This document shows, in pieces, positions 38,116 to 47,175 of a stretch of DNA of 64,000 nt. Numbering within the stretch: the stretch's first letter is position 1; every line of letters starts with the position of its first letter. This DNA comes from JAGVGT01 sp963807225 (GTDB lineage: Bacteria; Desulfobacterota; Desulfobulbia; Desulfobulbales; JAGXFP01): NCBI GenBank assembly GCA_963807225.1, contig CAWEAD010000005.1, forward strand, positions 806,001-870,000, read 5' to 3'. The position numbers and the translations under genes are program-made. Under the pieces are notes generated by a model. It had not been told where the DNA came from. It searched no databases and worked only from the letters and a program-made list of their open reading frames with translations.

Positions 38116-38466
38116 TTAGCAGCTACAGCCCGAAGAACAAGAGCCACCCCCGCAACTACCGCCGCTACCGGGCAGGGGAGTCTCGGAAGTGACGGAGAAG
38201 CCACCCCCGCCGCAACCGCAGCCGGAAGGAGGCTTGAAGTCGATCTTGGTCTTGCCGCACTCGCTGAGCAGGGTCTGGTCCATGATCACTTGGAGTCCGC
38301 CCAGTTCGACCACGGTGTCGCTTTCCTTGGCCTCATCCAAGGCCAGCCCCAGCGAGGGGCCACTGCAACCACCGCCCATGACCGCCACCCGCACCGGGCC
38401 GGTCTGGCTGTTGGCCGCCAAATGTTCCTTGATTTTTTCCGTGGCTATTTCAGTGATTTCCAACAT
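38116..38466 (-). CDS. HesB/IscA-like protein with a cysteine-rich tail
   Basis: A 116-residue protein with the A-type Fe-S carrier fold: GGGCSGPSLGLALDEA carries the first conserved Cys. After about 90 residues the sequence enters CGCGGGGFSVTSETPLPGSG and a tail with CGGGSC and CSSGCSC. This layout resembles the HesB-like proteins of Desulfobacterota, some of which are selenoproteins; here cysteine is used throughout. It probably binds iron-sulfur clusters or metals or carries sulfur for its rhodanese neighbours. It leads the sulfurtransferase set, and the ATG at 38466 has an AGGAGG-like site upstream. Confidence 0.82.
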   Translation of the reverse strand: MLEITEIATEKIKEHLAANSQTGPVRVAVMGGGCSGPSLGLALDEAKESDTVVELGGLQVIMDQTLLSECGKTKIDFKPPSGCGCGGGGFSVTSETPLPGSGGSCGGGSCSSGCSC

Positions 38467-38931
38467 CTTTTTCCTCCTGACATAATTTGTTGAAGTTAAA
38501 AAAATATCCGCCCGGTCCGGCCTGCTTCGGCGACTGGGAGGGGAGTTGATTTTTCCGGGGAGAGCAATTCTCCTTCAGTAAAATGGCCTGGACGGACGAT
38601 ACTGCGCCCGCGGGACCACATTCCTTGAAGGAGCGGGGCTCAGGAAAGAGTCGAGCCCGACGGCAAGGGAGGTAACAGCGGGACGAGTGCCAGCGAGACG
38701 GCCCGGACCGGGCCCTCGATGGTTTCCGGTCTTCAGGATGATCGTCGATAAACCGTGGTCATAATCTCAGCCTTGATGGGAGCAATAGGTGAAGACTATG
38801 CCAACAAATAACAATAAAAAGACAGAAGAACAAATACAAAGGGCCAATACAGAACAAGGATATAATAGGAAAAAACGAGGGATGGAGCAAAAAACCGCAG
38901 GGGGGAGGAAGGAGCAGAGGTCAGCGGTAAA
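38467..38931. other. Intergenic region without a supported gene
   Basis: Between the HesB-like gene and the HsdR-N-like gene, both on the minus strand. The left part is GC-rich with short palindromes (GGCCCGG-ACC-GGGCC near 38697), the right part (38789-38890) is strikingly A-rich. A plus-strand reading frame starting at 38789 is Lys/Asn/Gln-rich and then continues antisense to the next gene, so I do not accept it. Confidence 0.5.
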
Positions 38932-39510
38932 TCAGCCTTCGTTGGCCCCGGGCAGGGCGCAAGGGCCGCCGACGCAGCAACCCTCGACATCGAAGGCGTT
39001 CAGGATTCTCAATTCTTTTTCCCGCCGCTCCGGGGGCAGACCGGGCAGAGGTGGCTGGCTGGCTGCGATGGTGAGCAGTTCATGCCGGTTGGGGATGGCG
39101 GCCAGGCCGGTGGCGACCACCCTGCCGCTCGCCGTGTCCAGCACCTCGGCATCCTCGCCGTTGGTGATCACCGCCACCGGAATCACCATGTCCGGCTCCA
39201 GGACCCGGGCCGCCGCCAGGGTAGGACGCTCGCGGGAGACCAGGGAGCCGGGTCCGTAGCGCAGCAGCAGCAAGGGGCGCCCCGCGATTCTCACCACCAG
39301 TTCGATTTTCGAGACCACGAAACAGCCGGCAAAGAGGGTTTCGATCTTGCGGCGCGGTTCCAGCTCGCTTTTGGCGTAGCCCTTTTCCTCGACCAGCAGC
39401 CGGGCCAGCTTCTGCCGGTAGCGCTCGTCGTCGGTGTCGACCAGGGCTTCACCGGTGACGAAGTCGGTCAACGTCCCGTAGTTCATATGATGGGAAGGGA
39501 TATCGGACAT
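38932..39510 (-). CDS. HsdR-N-terminal-domain protein
   Basis: A 192-residue protein with the layout of type I restriction enzyme R subunit N-terminal (HSDR_N) domains: YRQKLARLLVEEKGYAKSEL and a nuclease-like strand pattern through EPDMVIPVAVITNGEDAEVLDTASG. It ends with CCVGGPCALPG. Only this domain is present, with no helicase and no hsdM or hsdS nearby, so it is not a restriction system on its own. Stand-alone proteins of this type are common in Desulfobacterota; the role is unknown. Confidence 0.75.
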   Translation of the reverse strand: MSDIPSHHMNYGTLTDFVTGEALVDTDDERYRQKLARLLVEEKGYAKSELEPRRKIETLFAGCFVVSKIELVVRIAGRPLLLLRYGPGSLVSRERPTLAAARVLEPDMVIPVAVITNGEDAEVLDTASGRVVATGLAAIPNRHELLTIAASQPPLPGLPPERREKELRILNAFDVEGCCVGGPCALPGANEG

Positions 39511-39538
39511 GGGAACTCAACCGCCGGCTGGAGGGCAT

Positions 39539-39565
39539 AAAAAAAGGGGGCCGTTGCCAGCCCCC
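39539..39565 (-). terminator. acsE terminator
   Basis: GGGGGC, an 8-nt loop and GCCCCC, followed on the minus strand by seven T residues. It lies after the methyltransferase gene and before the HsdR-N gene. Confidence 0.85.
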
Positions 39566-39585
39566 ATGATAACACAGGTAATGAG

Positions 39586-39724
39586 AAGTGCCTAAAATGC
39601 CTAAAGTTTAAAGTGCCTAATGTTATCGGATGGTTACTTATTCGATTTCGGCTGGGGAGCAGTCATCAAAAGTGTTAACTACCACAACTTTAGGCACTTA
39701 TAACTTATAACTTTAGGCACTTTC
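39586..39724. repeat. Cluster of GTGCCTAAAGTT repeats in both orientations
   Basis: Three copies of AAGTGCCTAAA/ATGCCTAAAGTTT at 39586-39627 face two inverted copies of AACTTTAGGCAC near 39695-39724. The block lies directly after the acsE coding end. Nothing coding is visible. Confidence 0.65.
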
Positions 39725-39727
39725 TGC

Positions 39728-40628
39728 TTACAGGGTCAGCCACGACTCTGAGAAGACGTTCTGCCCGGACAGCACCTTATAGGTCTTGTAATGCTCCAGG
39801 GCCTTCTGATCCAGGGTGGCAGGATCGGGATCGTTGCCGTCTATCATCTCGTGGACCATGGTGACGATGGCCTGGCGCTCGCCCCGGCAGATCGCCATCA
39901 GCTCCGGGTCGTAGGAGTTGACGATGGCGGTGGTCAGGTTGTACTTCATCAGCATGATCAGGTAGGTGCGGTCGAGATAACCGCGCAACTCGTGGGCCAC
40001 GCCGTTGGAGACGTTGGAGAGACCGACGGTGGAACGGGCGCCCGGGGGCGATCTCCTGCAGCATGCTCAAGAACTCCAGGCCGGAGGCCAGCTGATCGGC
40101 ACCCAGGGTGATCGGGGTGGCGATCGGGTCGAAGATCATTTTCTCGTTGGGAATGCCGGCCTCGTTCAAGGCCATCATCAGGTCCACCGACATGGCGCAG
40201 CGCTCGTTGGAGTCGCGGGGCATGCCGTCCGGACCCCAGAGCAGGGTGATGACGTTGCAACCGGCCTCGGCGGCTACCGGGATCAGTTTTTCCATGCGTT
40301 CGGGCTGGGCCGAGATCGAGTTCATAATGGCGCCCTTCTTGTTCTTGATCGCCCCAAAACCGGCAGCCATGGCGGCGGTGTTGGTGGTATCGAGGCACAA
40401 AGGCAGGGTGGTGACCTCCTCGATGGTCTGGACCACCCAGGGCAAGAGCTCGGTGCCGTCCTTGCGGGCCGGTCCGACATTCAGATCAAGCCAGGCGGCG
40501 CCGGCGGCGGTCTCTTCCTGGGCCATCTCCTGGATCGGGCCTTTTTCGCGGGCCTTCATGGCGGTACCGCTGCGGGTACCCATGATGTTGATGCTTTCGG
40601 CAATTCCAAGTACGAGGTTCGAGGACAT
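39728..40628 (-). CDS. acsE: Methyltetrahydrofolate:corrinoid methyltransferase, one frameshift
   Basis: A pterin-binding TIM-barrel protein of about 299 residues (MSSNLVLGIAESINIMGTRS). It has the pterin motif AGAAWLDLNVGPAR and LPLCLDTTNTAAMAAG, then EAGCNVITLLWGPDGMPR. These are typical of AcsE, which moves the methyl of methyltetrahydrofolate to the corrinoid iron-sulfur protein in the Wood-Ljungdahl pathway. Near 40043 an extra G in a CCCGGG context breaks the frame; removing it restores IAPGARSTVGLSNVSNGVAH and the C-terminus ending FSESWLTL. This looks like a sequencing error. RACo at 54.2-56.1 kb supports the same pathway. Confidence 0.88.
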
Positions 40629-40968
40629 TGTTCTCTCCTTTGCAAACTATTGATATTTGTGGATTCTTGGCGAATCGAATGAACCTTATGGCGCCCGACC
40701 GAGTTTGGGCGAAAAAGCAAACGCCAAAATTAGCGGTAAAACAGCGGGTTGTCAACTGTGATATGGCGGGAGGGTGATTTTGCCGGGGCTACCAGAGGGT
40801 TGATCAACTGGTGTGGGACGGGTCAAACCCGTCGATACCAAGTCAAATTGGTCAACCCCGGGCGAAAATCCGGCCTCACTATCGGGCAAGTCTCGCCAGG
40901 GTCGAGATAGTCGCACTGACAAGGAGCAATGCAACATAGGGTTGAACAGCCAGTGTGGCGAGAGCGTC
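40629..40968. other. Divergent intergenic region with a nested inverted repeat
   Basis: Between acsE (minus) and the zinc-ribbon gene (plus). GACGGGT-CAA-ACCCGTC at 40817-40833 is a perfect hairpin nested inside GGGTTGA (about 40797) and TCAACCC (about 40852). The palindrome may be an operator or structured leader; no gene is visible. Confidence 0.5.
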
Positions 40969-41248
40969 ATGAACTGCAATTTCTGCAAGATCCGGATCGA
41001 GGAAGGCCGAATCGGCTTTCGGGACGAATGCCCCAAGTGCGGGGAGACTTCATCGCTGAAATTGCCGCTTCTACAATCCGCACGCCGCCAACCAGTGCCG
41101 GGAACCCGCCATCCCTGAGCCGGTCAAGGACAAGGATCGCCGTAACCTCTGCGAATACTTCAAGCCGGCGGCAGCGGAAATATCCTACATGGGGGGTTCG
41201 GCCGCTGACGACGCCCGCAAGAAACTGGAGGCGCTTTTCAAGAAGTAG
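40969..41248 (+). CDS. Small zinc-ribbon protein, frameshifted
   Basis: Begins MNCNFCKIRIEEGRIGFRDE with a first cysteine pair, then CPKCGE. In a second frame it continues FYNPHAANQCREPAIPEPVK and CEYFKPAAAEISYM, ending at the TAG at 41246. The layout fits the conserved pattern CxxC...ECPxCGxxLHxCxxCxFY...CREP seen in small Desulfobacterota zinc-ribbon proteins (recalled, not searched). One or more bases are wrong near 41045-41065. About 92 residues if repaired. The function is unknown. Confidence 0.6.
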
Positions 41249-41542
41249 GAAAGAGATCAAACAGCAAAGTCGGTCTTTCCAAATCGTATATTCGCCACCA
41301 TCCTCACCGGAAACTTAGTCCCACAGATGCCCCCTACACAAAGACCGGTGACCGTTTAATATTGACAGTCTGACAGGCTATTCTTTATAAGTTAAGCCTT
41401 GGCAACAATTATTTATTCATCTGGTATCGATGGGATAATCATGATGGCAATTGGCGACCCTAACTTTTCCTGAAGCAAGTTGCCGCTCATCTGATCAATA
41501 TACAATCGCAGCTGGGAGTCTCCCCTTTCAATACGGATTTTG
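41249..41542. other. Intergenic region without a supported gene
   Basis: About 290 bases between the zinc-ribbon gene and the spermidine-synthase-like gene. Composition turns AT-rich from about 41340. I see no reliable feature. Confidence 0.4.
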
Positions 41543-43125
41543 ATGAAAATGGAAAAAAGTGTACCGAAACCATACCTGATTCTTACTGCCATAACCTGCG
41601 GCACTTTAATTATGGTCATTGAAGTCCTTGGCTCGCGAGTTGTCGGCCCGTTTTTCGGGGTGAGCTTCGTTTGGACATCATTGATTGCAGTGACCATGAT
41701 TGCCCTTGCCGCCGGATACATGATCGGGGGCATCCTCTCCGATCGGGCCAAATCTCCCGATACACTTTACATCTTGATCGGCCTGGCAGGCTTATCCACG
41801 TTGCTTATCCCCTATGTCAAGATTCCGGTCTTGAAGTTCTGTTTCGCCTTCGGTTTGCGAGGAGGGGCCTTTGCCGGCAGCATGGCCTTGTTCGCGCCCT
41901 GCCTCACTCTGCTCGGCTGTGTTTCTCCCTTTGTAATCCGGCTGGCAGCCAGGGAGGTTAGTAATGTTGGTCGCACGGTCGGTTCCTTTTATGCCCTCTC
42001 GACCATCGGCAGTGTCCTGGGGACCGTGCTCACCGGCTTCGTCTTTATCGCCTACATGGGAGTTAATAATATTTTTTTTCTCGTCGGATTTGCTCTAATT
42101 AGCCTTGCAATCAGCTACTTCGTGTACTTCCGAAGCAAACCGATCTTTGCGACTTTGCTCTTGCCTGTTATCCTGCTCCCCTTTCTCTCCCCAACCAATG
42201 TCGACAGCAAGGTCATGAAAGACGGCACCAAGGTTACGGTCATCGACCGAACCGACAGCAGATACGGCAATATAAAGGTCCTCGAAAATGATAACGGCAC
42301 AAATATCTTCAGGACGTTGGTTATTGATGGCTTGCTCCAAGGAGGGTCAGATCTGAAAGGAGGCCTTCCGCCATATGCGTGCTCCTACCTATTGCGGTTT
42401 ATTCCGGTCTCCCTTCGACCCCGAAGGAAAGCGATGTCTGGTGATCGGTCTTGGAGCCGGCATAATACCCCGCTGGTATATGGCACGGGGGATCAAAACC
42501 GATGTCGTCGACATCGATCCAGCCGTTGTTGATATGGCCTCGAAGTACTTCGGCTACCCGGATGGAGAAGAGGTCATAATCGAAGATGCCCGCTACTTCT
42601 TTAGTGAGGCGTGAGAGAAAATTGCCGACTACTACATTATCCTCGATGTCTTTAACGCAGACATTACCCCTTCCCAATCTCCTGAGCATGGAGGCATTCA
42701 GCCTGATCAAGAGCCGATTGACCGACAATGGGGTCTTGGCCATGAACCTTGCCGGGAGTTTAATTGAGAACACGGCAATGACAGCATCGGTGATCAAAAC
42801 TCTAAACGCTGTTTTCGGAAAAACGGTAATCATGCCTCTCTTCCACCCGTATAAAGGTTCCGGGGTCGGCAACATTGCTATCTTTGCCCATTCGCCTAAG
42901 TTGCACCCACCAGACCAGATCAAGACATTGCCTTGGCAAATACATGAACTAGCCCGTTTTCAGGTTCAAGCATCTTTGCAATGGCATTATTCCATGCCGG
43001 AGAAAGCAGAAGCCATAATTCTGACCGACGAATATAATCCGATAGACTTTTACGATATGGAGCTGAAAGAAAGAGTCCGCAAGTTGATACTGGAAGGATC
43101 CGACTGGGATATTCTGCTCAGTTGA
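41543..43125 (+). pseudogene. Spermidine-synthase-like membrane protein, multiply broken
   Basis: The first 240 residues form about seven membrane helices (PYLILTAITCGTLIMVIEVL, TVGSFYALSTIGSVLGTVLT) of the MFS-like domain often fused to spermidine synthases. A SpeE-type methyltransferase-fold domain follows: KRCLVIGLGAGIIPRW is the glycine-rich loop, DVVDIDPAVVDMASKYF the acidic loop and YYIILDVFNADIT the next strand. The C-terminus ends KLILEGSDWDILLS. Frames change near 42400 and 42670, and an in-frame TGA lies at 42611-42613. Base composition is distinctly more AT-rich than in neighbouring genes, which suggests acquisition. Either decay or sequencing errors could explain the breaks. Fused proteins of this type make polyamines or modify unknown substrates. 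Confidence 0.7.
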
Positions 43126-43426
43126 CTCACGCCAATCTTGACATCCGTTTGCTCCAAACCGGATTTCACCCCCACGGGAACTGCCGCTCTTGAGGTCGGA
43201 AGGAGAGCCTTGGGTTACGATCACGATCCACTGGCTTCTTATTTCAATCTGTCGTAATATTCGTCCGCTAGCGGCTCCAGCCAGGTGGCCGGACCTTTTT
43301 CGGGATTGACCTCAACGGCAAGGTCGGACAAACCAGCTACCTTGGCGGCGCCGTGCCAGGAACATAACGGTCATGATTGTTTCGATCGTCTCCGGAAAAC
43401 CATGGACGGCCTGTCCCGCCTCCACA
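43126..43426. other. Intergenic stretch containing a gene fragment
   Basis: No intact gene. It holds the short minus-strand fragment listed at 43239-43370. The rest has no detectable feature. Confidence 0.4.
43239..43370 (-). pseudogene. C-terminal fragment of an unidentified gene
   Basis: A minus-strand frame reads CSWHGAAKVAGLSDLAVEVN then PEKGPATWLEPLADEYYDRLK and stops at 43239. It is blocked upstream by a TGA and has no start codon. The ordered composition suggests the tail of a real protein, possibly a remnant of a removed gene. Family not recognised. Confidence 0.35.
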
Positions 43427-44095
43427 TCACTTCTCGAACACCAGGCTTTCGGAAGTCACTCCCAGTTCGGCAAGCGTACCCTTGATCTGCTTGACGAATT
43501 CTTCCGGACCGCAGACGTAGGCATATGGCCTCGAAGAATCGAGGGACTGTTCGATAAGCGCTTTGTCGATCCGGCCCTGGCGGTAGCCCGGATGGTTCTC
43601 GCGGGTCAGGGTGAAGACGGCACGGTCCCCGAAGGAGTGGCGCAGTTCCTTTTCGCAGATGACGTCGGCGCGGGTCTTGTTGGAAAAGAGCAGGGCGTTT
43701 TCCGCCGCATTGCCCGCGGCCGCGATATTCCTCAAGATGGAGAGAAACGGCGTAAGCCCCGCCCCGGCGGCAATAAACAACCCCGGGCCTTTGTAGGTGA
43801 TTGTCCCGAAAGCTTTGGAGAGCAAGAGTCCGGTCCCCGGCGGCAGGGTGTGCAGTTGATCGGTGACGCCATGGCGATCGGGGTAGCGTTTGATGGTGAA
43901 TTCCAGGACCTTGTCTTCGGCCAGCGAGGTGGGGGTGAAGGGACGCCCCTCCTGATCCCGCCAGCCGGGCAGATTGATGATCAGCTCGGTACCCTGCCCT
44001 GGGGTGTAGGTAAATATATCGGGCTTGGTGACGATAAACCGTTTAACGTCATGGGTAACGAATTCACTCATCAGAAGGGTGGCATTGTAGGGCAT
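43427..44095 (-). CDS. Flavin-dependent (ferredoxin-NADP reductase-like) oxidoreductase
   Basis: A 222-residue protein of the FNR family. RPFTPTSLAEDKVLEFTIKR is the FAD-binding stretch, GPGLFIAAGAGLTPFLSILR the nicotinamide-binding glycine loop, and AYVCGPEEFVKQIKGTLAEL the C-terminal Cys-Gly-Pro motif. There is no ferredoxin domain, so it needs a separate electron partner. Neighbours are unrelated and the partner is unknown. Confidence 0.85.
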   Translation of the reverse strand: MPYNATLLMSEFVTHDVKRFIVTKPDIFTYTPGQGTELIINLPGWRDQEGRPFTPTSLAEDKVLEFTIKRYPDRHGVTDQLHTLPPGTGLLLSKAFGTITYKGPGLFIAAGAGLTPFLSILRNIAAAGNAAENALLFSNKTRADVICEKELRHSFGDRAVFTLTRENHPGYRQGRIDKALIEQSLDSSRPYAYVCGPEEFVKQIKGTLAELGVTSESLVFEK

Positions 44096-44348
44096 AACTC
44101 ACCTCTGTCGTTTGAAGATTAAGCGGAAATACACCACGAATCCCTGCAAATAGCTTAAAGGCATCCTCCCGATAAAACAAGGGGCCCCCTGCGAATGCAT
44201 TTAGGGACGGTCATGATTTCATGCGATTCAGGGGCGAGAATCAAGTCTTGAAAAAGCCACATTTGGTTTCTCAGTTACCGGAACATCCCTCAATTCTCCA
44301 ACTTTACCAGCACCGATCATCGCTGTGCTTCAATACCCGACCGGGCCG

Positions 44349-45449
44349 TTATAGGCCGTTATAGGGAATCACCACGCGATCATCGCCTCCGCCGGCCACA
44401 CTCGCCATCGTTGACAACTTCTGGCGCGCGGCCGGATTCTCCCGAACCTCCGCGTCGAAAAACGTCAGCGCCCAGGTGTAGATGTCGTTGGTCGAGGCAA
44501 CATCGAATCCGTGGGTCACCCCGGCCAGCGACACGAGTTCGCGCGTCCCGGTGAGCCGCTCGATCCCTTGCTGCGTCATGATGATCGGCGCCAGGGTATC
44601 CGCCGTCCCACTAATAGCGAGAAACGGCAGTGTGACGCTGTCGAGGCCTTGCTGATCGCGCCCGAACGCCGGCAGGAGCGGTAACCCGAACCACGGCACA
44701 TAGCCCACCGCTGCCTTCAGGCGCGTATCGAATGTTACCCGGTTCGACGCCAACCCGAGAGACGTGGTCAATTCCGCCCCCCCCAGCAGCATCATGGTCT
44801 CGCCACCCATACTCGCCCCGAATCCTCCGATCTGTGTGGTGTCGATGTGGTCGAGCCATTGCGGGTCCGCCAGGATGTTGTCGAGCGCGGCCGACATCGA
44901 CAGCGCCCGCAAGGCCTGCAGGGCCGTAAAATTGCTGAGATTCGATAACAAAGTCACGGCGTCGCCGAGACTAGTGACGGCGAGGTTGGTGAAGCGCGGG
45001 TCGCCGTGAAAAGGCGCCACGACGATATAGCCATAGCTCGCGAATACGGACATCGCCGCCAGATAGTCGTCGTTGATTGGACTGCCGCCGTAGCCATGCG
45101 AAAACATGATCATCGGATAGCGAGCCGTGGGATCGGCGAACAATGGCAGATCCGCACCGGTTTGCATGTGCGGCACCACCTTGCCGGTTGGCAGCGGGTA
45201 ATCGGCCCGCAGATTGTCGGCGGTGGTCGGATAGCAGGTGAACAAGACAAACTCGACCGGCTGTCCGCTAAACGACCCGTAGAGGGTAGTATCGTTCGGC
45301 GCCGTGACAGTGACAGAGGGAGTATTCGCCGGGTCAGCGAGAAGATCCGTCACGTAACGCGGCGTGCCGGTTGCCGAAGGCAAGCCTTCCCAGTAGTCTT
45401 TGGCGGTCTCGTTTGGCCCCCTGGTGCTCCTGGGGTCGGACCAAGCCAA
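44349..45449 (-). CDS. Alpha/beta-hydrolase (PAF-acetylhydrolase/dienelactone-hydrolase-like), possibly 5'-truncated
   Basis: 366 codons from a TTG start. YPMIMFSHGYGGSPINDDYL is the oxyanion-hole region, IGGFGASMGGETMMLLGG the nucleophile elbow (G-x-S-x-G), ISGTADTLAP the Asp region and VTHGFDVAS the catalytic His. The product hydrolyses esters. The first 30 residues do not look like the usual beginning, no signal peptide is present, and an in-frame TAG lies just upstream, so the 5' end is probably missing. Codon use (many GCG, CGC, TCG) differs from neighbours, hinting at transfer. Confidence 0.7.
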   Translation of the reverse strand: MAWSDPRSTRGPNETAKDYWEGLPSATGTPRYVTDLLADPANTPSVTVTAPNDTTLYGSFSGQPVEFVLFTCYPTTADNLRADYPLPTGKVVPHMQTGADLPLFADPTARYPMIMFSHGYGGSPINDDYLAAMSVFASYGYIVVAPFHGDPRFTNLAVTSLGDAVTLLSNLSNFTALQALRALSMSAALDNILADPQWLDHIDTTQIGGFGASMGGETMMLLGGAELTTSLGLASNRVTFDTRLKAAVGYVPWFGLPLLPAFGRDQQGLDSVTLPFLAISGTADTLAPIIMTQQGIERLTGTRELVSLAGVTHGFDVASTNDIYTWALTFFDAEVRENPAARQKLSTMASVAGGGDDRVVIPYNGL

Positions 45450-45643
45450 CTACCTGATATCATTGCTTTACAGCCTAGAAAATGGCTGTTTTTGATCCTT
45501 AGAGGCAACTTTTTGATAGCAAAAGCGAAGCTCTAAGACGATATCGGCGATGATGTGGTGCGCATCACCGAAGTTGCGCGGGGAATGAGTGAATAAGGGG
45601 TGAACAGAATCGGCGCTGCACCGAGGGGCCCTCGGATGGCCCG

Positions 45644-46621
45644 TTACATCTTCAGGATGTGCCCGGGGTTCACCACGAAAATCTTATGCAGCACTTCCGG
45701 CGGCAAGGCCAGCCCGGGCACCGGATTTTCCTTTGTGCCATGAAGGTCCGGGCAATAAACCTCATCTCCCTCCAGGACCGAAAAATCGCAGAGCATCATG
45801 TCCAGCAGCCACCGGCTATCGTCGGCCGGTTCATCGTCGGACAGGACGATGTCCGATCCGTAGGTGATCCTGTCCTGATATTTCAGGATAAAATCCCGGA
45901 TTGGTTTTCTCTCTTCCCGCAGGTAGCCAATATACCTTGCGATACCTCCTCCCATCGACAGATCGATGGTGACGTTGGGATAGCGGTCTAGGAGGTCCGC
46001 GCAGATTTCGAGATGGACACCGTCATAGAGGGTGGAGCAGAAGTGGGAGACCTGGACGCGCACCGTCGGGAAGAGGGTCAGCAGCTCTTTGAATTCTTCG
46101 GCGGCCTTCGGCAGATGGTACATGCTGACGTGCATGACGACCGGGACATCACGGAGGGCTGCCACTTCAAAAAGGCGGCGGATCGTGGGGGAATTCAGCG
46201 GCTCCGCATAAAACTCCGGATGTCCGCTCAAGAGCTTGAGCCCCTTGCCGCCATGGTCCAGACAATCTTCGAAAATCTCCGGTGCGTCCGGGTCGCCGGT
46301 GTCAACGGTGCAGAAGGCGATAATCCGATCCGGATACTCTGTCTGCCATTGAAGCAGAGCTTCCATGTTCTCGAGGTATCCGTCGTTCTCGGGCGCGGTA
46401 CCGGTTGGGAAAAATACGGTCTTTTCTATTCCCAACCCGGCGGATAACCGCAGAAAGCCTTCAATGTCTCCCCCCTCCACAAAGTGCTCGTGGGTATCGA
46501 TTATCCCCGCTTCCCTCAGGGCTGGAGGGCTTGTAGCACTGCGTGCGTCGCTGCCGGGAAAACAGACAAAGATGATCGATAAAAAGAACGGAGCCCATTT
46601 CCCTCGATGATTCCTCGCCAA
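45644..46621 (-). CDS. Amidohydrolase-family (PF04909-like) metal hydrolase, exported
   Basis: About 325 residues from a TTG at 46621. The segment RGKWAPFFLSIIFVCFPGSD looks like a signal peptide. The TIM-barrel metal sites are IIDTHEHF, KLLSGHPEF, VVMHVSMYH, VQVSHFCST and TYGSDIVL. Such enzymes hydrolyse or decarboxylate small organic compounds. The longer frame to 46744 has an N-terminal 41 residues that look non-coding, and TGAGGT precedes the TTG. The substrate is unknown. Confidence 0.72.
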   Translation of the reverse strand: MARNHRGKWAPFFLSIIFVCFPGSDARSATSPPALREAGIIDTHEHFVEGGDIEGFLRLSAGLGIEKTVFFPTGTAPENDGYLENMEALLQWQTEYPDRIIAFCTVDTGDPDAPEIFEDCLDHGGKGLKLLSGHPEFYAEPLNSPTIRRLFEVAALRDVPVVMHVSMYHLPKAAEEFKELLTLFPTVRVQVSHFCSTLYDGVHLEICADLLDRYPNVTIDLSMGGGIARYIGYLREERKPIRDFILKYQDRITYGSDIVLSDDEPADDSRWLLDMMLCDFSVLEGDEVYCPDLHGTKENPVPGLALPPEVLHKIFVVNPGHILKM

Positions 46622-46798
46622 GAGCCGGACCTCACACACATTCGCCAAGGAGCAGTGCAGGTGCTTTAGTCCGGCAGGGGAATTCCTGGACGGTTCGGTG
46701 CCAGTCGCCGGCTTCAGGCGTTTGATCCGGACGAGAGTCGGCACCTCCGAAGATCTATACCTTCAAAGCGATACCTCTCACAATAGAAATTTACCGGC

Positions 46799-47101
46799 GT
46801 GCTCCTGGACGCAACTTGTATGACCGTCCCATTTGTACACGAGGGCGGCTGTGCCGGCTTGACCTACGCGGCTGAAATCGGCCGGGAGTTGCAGGAGGAC
46901 GACCAGTTGGTCTTGGAATGGGGAGGCGGGTGGTCAGCGATCCCGGCAGCCGCAGATATCTGGATGGGCTGGCGATCGACTACTCCGACCACCTGTTCGA
47001 AGGCGATCTCAAGTTCGCAATACCAAGCCACCTGCGGCTGCGGGTCGAGTTTCAGTTTCAGCGGTTTCCCGGAGATCCTGGCCGACAAGTGCAATGGTTG
47101 A
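46799..47101 (+). pseudogene. IscA/HesB-type iron-sulfur carrier remnant, frameshifted
   Basis: The first frame reads PFVHEGGCAGLTYAAEIGRE, the first conserved Cys region of IscA. A second frame holds VVSDPGSRRYLDGLAIDYSD then EGDLKFAIP, the middle of the family. The first frame returns with ATCGCGSSFSFSGF, carrying the second cysteine pair. Two compensating one-base shifts near 46925 and 47022 explain the breaks. The usual N-terminus is missing, so this may be a damaged copy. Confidence 0.6.
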
Positions 47102-47175
47102 GCGTTGCCGCCGGCGGTGTTGACCCAACCGGTAACAGCGCCGCTTTTCTATTCTGCCTCATCGGTTCGAGAAGC

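Noticed and set aside
38789..39259. Plus-strand Lys/Asn-rich ORF
   Set aside because: Its first part is A-rich non-coding DNA and the rest runs antisense to the HsdR-N gene.
38932..39510. A restriction-modification system around the HsdR-N protein
   Set aside because: No helicase, methylase or specificity gene is nearby; only the isolated domain is present.
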